Positions 5,544 to 8,616 of a stretch of 8,616 nucleotides of DNA are shown in pieces. Every line of letters starts with the position of its first letter. The stretch's first letter is position 1. The stretch spans positions 1 to 8,616 of the forward strand of contig JBCCCC010000136.1 of the NCBI GenBank assembly GCA_039033695.1, given 5' to 3'. Source of the DNA: CALBPI01 sp039033695. Its GTDB lineage: Bacteria > Pseudomonadota > Gammaproteobacteria > Steroidobacterales > Woeseiaceae. Made by a program: the position numbers and the translations under genes. Below the pieces are notes generated by a model. The model was not told the DNA's origin. It saw nothing but the letters and a program-made list of their open reading frames with translations, and ran no database searches.

Positions 5544-7541
5544 CTAAGCTTGGGCGAGCAAGCGCAGTGCCAGCTGATGGCCCTCATGCGTCGCGCTCAT
5601 CACGGTACGCGGTGCGAACGCATCGCCGATCAGATGCGTACTGATACCGGCACTGGTTAACGGTTGGTACAGGCTATCGTTAGGCAGTCGCGGTGTTGCG
5701 TATGTGATTCCTGCAATATCATCGACGGCTGAAACGTCGCCATTGAAAATGTTCCGAAATTCGAAACGACCTTCTTCAAGCGCATCCACGCCGGTCGGCT
5801 CGCTGTAGGTGACGATGCGCACCCGAGCGAGATTCAGTCTCTTATTGATGCCCTGGCGCGTGACCAGCGCGACGTCGGACGCGATGCGTTCTCGCGACGT
5901 AATCAGCACGACCTCGTCGAAATAGCCCGCGAAGTATTGAGCAGCCGCGTAGGTCATCTCGGTATGGTCATAGTCCCAAACAACCAGTCGACCGTCAGTG
6001 GCTACCGGACGCGGCAAGAAGTCGCGGCACATTTGTCGCAGGTCCGGCACCATTTCCTGCCACGCTTCGTCCAGCCAGTCCGGCGTCGATAAATGCGACC
6101 CTGTAGCCAGAATCACCGCGTCAGGTTTGAGCGCTTCGATGTCGGCTTGCGTCGCACGCACCCCGAATTCCAGCGCGGCGTCGGTGCGCTGTAATCGAAG
6201 ATATTGATAGTCGTAGATGCTGCTCAGATTTTCGCCGCCGGGCAGCTCAGCATGGACTCGCGTAACACCGCCAGCACTGTCGCCGGCGCCCAAAACAGTC
6301 ACCTTGTGACCTGCCTCAGCAAGAACCCAGGCGGCCTCAAGGCCGGCAACGCCGCTACCCACAACCACATAATGCTCGCGTGATGGCGCGGTTTGCGGAT
6401 GCCAGTCGCCCTCGGCATCCATACCAACGCGCGGATTGTTGTCACAGGCAAGATGATTGCTCTCGATAATCGCGCGCCAACAGCTATTGCATGACACGCA
6501 ATAGCGAATCTCCGGCTCGCGTTGCTCGATCACTTTCCTGGGCCAGTGCGGGTCCGCAATGAGCGCGCGACCTAACAGAATAAAATCGGCACTGCCATCA
6601 CTGAGCTGTCGCTCGGCCTGCGAGGGATCGAGTATGTAGCCTAACGCGCCTGTTGGCATATCGGGCGCAGCGCTACGGATCTGCCGTGTCGCCTCGGCGT
6701 ATGGAACGGGCGGCAAGTGCGCATCCGGCAAGTGCTGGTAAAGCGAGTTTGCATGCGAGCCCCACGCAAACGACCAGAAATCGGCTACACCAATATCATG
6801 CACCTCACATGCGATCTCCTGAGCCGCATCAACACCAATACTATTGGCAACACCGTCATAGCCGGGCAGCTTGACACCGATCAGAAAGTCGTCCGGGCAC
6901 GCCGCCCGAATGGCAAGCATCAACTCGCGGAGAAAGCGCATGCGACCGGCCAGGTCACCACCATAATCGTCGTCGCGCTTGTTCGACCAGGGCGACAAGA
7001 ATTGATGCAACAAATGACCGTGCCCGGCAGAAACCTCACCGCCCGCGAAACCAATGTCCGCAAGCTTTCGACAGCTCTCGGCCATCTCGCCGATCATGGC
7101 CTGTATCTGACCTACGGACATGGCATGCGGCACAGTCCAGCTGATATCGTCGGGTAGCGGCGATGCGCCATAAGCCTCGTCCACCCGACCACCCTCATGG
7201 CGTCCACGGCCACGATCCTGCACTTGCACAATCAAATGGCAATCAAACTCACGACAGGCGTCGGCCAGCCGCGCCACTTCCCCCATGGCACGCCCGTCGA
7301 ACACCGAGGCGCGGGTGGGTGCAACCTGACTTGCACACAGGTTCATTGGCTCAGTAACAATCGCTGCTGAGCCACCGCGCGCGCGGTTGAGGTAGTAGTA
7401 ATGGAATGCGTCGGTCGGTATGCCATCACGCAAGTAACGCGTCGTCATTGACGCATGCACGATTCGGTTCTTGAGCGTTCGGCCGCGCAGCGTTAGCGGT
7501 GAGAACAGCAGCGGGTAACCCAGCGCATCGCTATCGCTCAT
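5544..7541 (-). CDS. FMN/4Fe-4S/FAD oxidoreductase, old-yellow-enzyme fused class, DgcA-like
   Basis: This 665-residue protein has an N-terminal FMN-binding TIM barrel (about 9-345), a 4Fe-4S site C348-x2-C351-x2-C354-x11-C366, and a C-terminal nucleotide-binding part with GSGVAG (395-400) and IGDAFAPRTVMSATHEG (638-654). This is the layout of 2,4-dienoyl-CoA reductase and trimethylamine dehydrogenase; the cysteine spacing is closer to the latter. The active-site stretch reads GGEVSAGHGHLLHQFLSP (167-184): S171, H174 and H176 replace the common EIHGAHGYL pattern, and His stands where dienoyl-CoA reductase has its catalytic Tyr. S-A-x-H-x-H is what I recall in the dimethylglycine demethylase DgcA, so an amine or betaine demethylase is more likely than a fatty-acid enzyme. 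FMN-loop residues are also unusual: VQVQDRGR (105-112) has Asp in place of His in the usual HxGR. ATG 7541 follows a GGCGGA site. It is last in a three-gene operon. Confidence 0.88.
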   Translation of the reverse strand: MSDSDALGYPLLFSPLTLRGRTLKNRIVHASMTTRYLRDGIPTDAFHYYYLNRARGGSAAIVTEPMNLCASQVAPTRASVFDGRAMGEVARLADACREFDCHLIVQVQDRGRGRHEGGRVDEAYGASPLPDDISWTVPHAMSVGQIQAMIGEMAESCRKLADIGFAGGEVSAGHGHLLHQFLSPWSNKRDDDYGGDLAGRMRFLRELMLAIRAACPDDFLIGVKLPGYDGVANSIGVDAAQEIACEVHDIGVADFWSFAWGSHANSLYQHLPDAHLPPVPYAEATRQIRSAAPDMPTGALGYILDPSQAERQLSDGSADFILLGRALIADPHWPRKVIEQREPEIRYCVSCNSCWRAIIESNHLACDNNPRVGMDAEGDWHPQTAPSREHYVVVGSGVAGLEAAWVLAEAGHKVTVLGAGDSAGGVTRVHAELPGGENLSSIYDYQYLRLQRTDAALEFGVRATQADIEALKPDAVILATGSHLSTPDWLDEAWQEMVPDLRQMCRDFLPRPVATDGRLVVWDYDHTEMTYAAAQYFAGYFDEVVLITSRERIASDVALVTRQGINKRLNLARVRIVTYSEPTGVDALEEGRFEFRNIFNGDVSAVDDIAGITYATPRLPNDSLYQPLTSAGISTHLIGDAFAPRTVMSATHEGHQLALRLLAQA

Positions 7542-7560
7542 AATTCCGCCTACGACAGTG

Positions 7561-8229
7561 CTACCACAGCGCCGGCTTCAACACGCCAAACAGGCCAGCG
7601 AGCAACGTGCACACATAGATGCCGATGACGCTCGCATATGTCGTGTCCATCGCACCGCGAATGCGCCCCTCCAGCTCTGGGGAGGAACCATCGGTTGCCA
7701 GCTGCATGAAACCGACGACGGCCGGCTGGAACGCTTTCTCAAGCCAGAGCACCATCACCAACACAATTGCAATCAGCCCGAGTTTGGCGAACAACCAACT
7801 GGCCGCGACGATCGTTGCGCCCATAAGGGTCGCGCCAACGGCAGCGCCGATCAGGAACAAAATCGCGTAGTAAATGATCTTCTCGCTGAGCTCAACCCAG
7901 TGCGGTGCCTGCTCGGCGCGGACTCTTACGACTATGACAAAAAACCAGAACGCCATCATCAACCAGATCGCGGCGCTGATTACGGTTGGCAAATTCAGCC
8001 AGCCGGATGCCAATGACAAGTAAAAACCGGTCGCGAGTGAGATCACCATACTCACGCGCGGAAACTTGTCGATCAACATGGCAACCTGGAGCAACAATAG
8101 CCGCTGCTCAACACTATGCGCCGGGTTTTGCGCATACTTACCCAGGATAAAGACCCCGACATCAGCGCCCAGCCAGAATACCCATGCCAGTATGTGTACG
8201 TAGACGACCAGCAGGCCGACATCGATCAC
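7561..8229 (-). CDS. Multi-span inner-membrane protein, CopD/DUF2269-like
   Basis: This 222-residue protein has about six hydrophobic segments (roughly 5-30, 58-78, 82-102, 117-140, 144-164 and 198-217). The opening LVVYVHILAWVFWLGADVGVF has a histidine (H12) followed by W-x-G, which resembles the first helix of CopD and DUF2269 proteins, where such histidines may bind heme or metal. That comparison is by pattern only. The start is GTG at 8229, inside a four-base GTGA overlap with the stop of the upstream gene, with GAGGG about six bases before it. The next gene, the flavin oxidoreductase, starts 19 bases after its stop, so the three are surely co-transcribed. A plausible role is membrane redox partner or anchor for the oxidoreductase; a transporter role is not excluded. 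There is no signal peptide and no known enzyme motif. Confidence 0.8.
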   Translation of the reverse strand: MIDVGLLVVYVHILAWVFWLGADVGVFILGKYAQNPAHSVEQRLLLLQVAMLIDKFPRVSMVISLATGFYLSLASGWLNLPTVISAAIWLMMAFWFFVIVVRVRAEQAPHWVELSEKIIYYAILFLIGAAVGATLMGATIVAASWLFAKLGLIAIVLVMVLWLEKAFQPAVVGFMQLATDGSSPELEGRIRGAMDTTYASVIGIYVCTLLAGLFGVLKPALW

Positions 8230-8573
8230 GAGTTGCCCTCGGCAATCGTCTTCTCGATGAATTCGTCCTGCTCGGCCTGGATCTCTGCGCGAGCGGTGAA
8301 ATTCGCCTCCAGCGTGCGCAGAACCGTTGACAGATACTGCTGCCGTTGCGCGTCCAGTTCGGCTCGTGCTTCATCACTTGGCTGCCATGCCTCAAGCTTA
8401 TCAGCAAGACCCGGCATCTGAGCCTCTAAAACTGCCTCCAGCGCGTGTTGGCGCTCCTTACTGACCCACAACTCAGTCATCAGCTCCAGCATGATAGTGA
8501 CCATCGAATCGATAGCCTTGTCTTCAAAGAAAGCGGGCCTGCGACCACGCGCCGTCAACGGCATCTTACTCAT
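8226..8573 (-). CDS. Helical protein of unknown function, 115 residues
   Basis: I do not recognise this family. The protein is hydrophilic and almost wholly helical by composition: a basic start (MSKMPLTARGRRPAFF), an amphipathic stretch 20-50 (DKAIDSMVTIMLELMTELW, then SKERQHALEAVL), and a charged heptad-like C-terminal half (67-112) that could form a coiled coil. There are no cysteines, so it is not an iron-sulfur protein, and there is no signal peptide or membrane span. The stop overlaps the GTG start of the membrane-protein gene (GTGA), a sign of tight translational coupling. ATG 8573 is preceded by a GGGGGCG site with short spacing. It is probably an accessory or regulatory subunit for the membrane protein and oxidoreductase; this is inferred from operon position only. 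Confidence 0.8.
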   Translation of the reverse strand: MSKMPLTARGRRPAFFEDKAIDSMVTIMLELMTELWVSKERQHALEAVLEAQMPGLADKLEAWQPSDEARAELDAQRQQYLSTVLRTLEANFTARAEIQAEQDEFIEKTIAEGNS

Positions 8574-8616
8574 TGAACGCCCCCAAGGCTGTCAGCAACA
8601 CTACTTCCACGCACCG
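8566..8616 (-). CDS. Possible C-terminal end of a further upstream operon gene, partial
   Basis: Reading leftward from the edge, one frame gives RCVEVVLLTALGAFNE and then TAA (8568-8566), overlapping the start of the 115-residue gene by eight bases. A second frame is also open and ends in TGA at 8572-8570 after VRGSSVADSLGGVQ. Sixteen codons are too few to decide. Either would fit the overlap style of this operon. Confidence 0.25.
   Translation of the reverse strand, partial: RCVEVVLLTALGAFNE

Overview
The window looks like chromosomal DNA from a free-living, probably aquatic or marine gammaproteobacterium. The base composition is moderately GC-rich, Shine-Dalgarno sites are of the usual kind, SdaA is the single-chain iron-sulfur type, and there is a lipobox-bearing beta-helix surface protein. 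I cannot name the genus. There are no rRNA or tRNA genes, insertion sequences, phage genes or CRISPR arrays. The genes are tightly packed except for one gap of about 900 bases in the middle.

Left part. A long open frame runs leftward from 993 off the window edge and encodes an exported lipoprotein. It is separated by a 335-base divergent regulatory region, with several inverted repeats, from a rightward two-gene operon (1329-2800). That operon has a periplasmic-binding-protein fold without a signal peptide, followed by a translationally coupled glutathione S-transferase-like gene. A GNAT acetyltransferase (2807-3217, leftward) converges on the GST with only 6 bases between the stops.

Middle part (3218-4113). 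No conventional gene lies here, but the stretch is not empty. A 38-residue single-membrane-span protein gene (3481-3597, leftward) has a strong Shine-Dalgarno site and its own intrinsic terminator (3418-3451). A second, orphan intrinsic terminator points rightward at 3802-3823. Palindromes lie before the acetyltransferase and before sdaA.

Right part. sdaA (4114-5511, L-serine dehydratase) runs rightward and converges with a leftward three-gene operon entering from 8573. That operon encodes a 115-residue helical protein of unknown function, a 222-residue multi-span membrane protein resembling CopD/DUF2269 proteins, and a 665-residue FMN/4Fe-4S/FAD oxidoreductase of the old-yellow-enzyme/trimethylamine-dehydrogenase class. 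The active-site S-A-x-H-x-H pattern of the last resembles, from memory, N-demethylases such as DgcA. With serine dehydratase next door, this suggests (inference only) oxidation of an N-methylated amine, with its glycine/serine products drained to pyruvate. About 50 bases at the right edge may hold the end of a further upstream gene of that operon.
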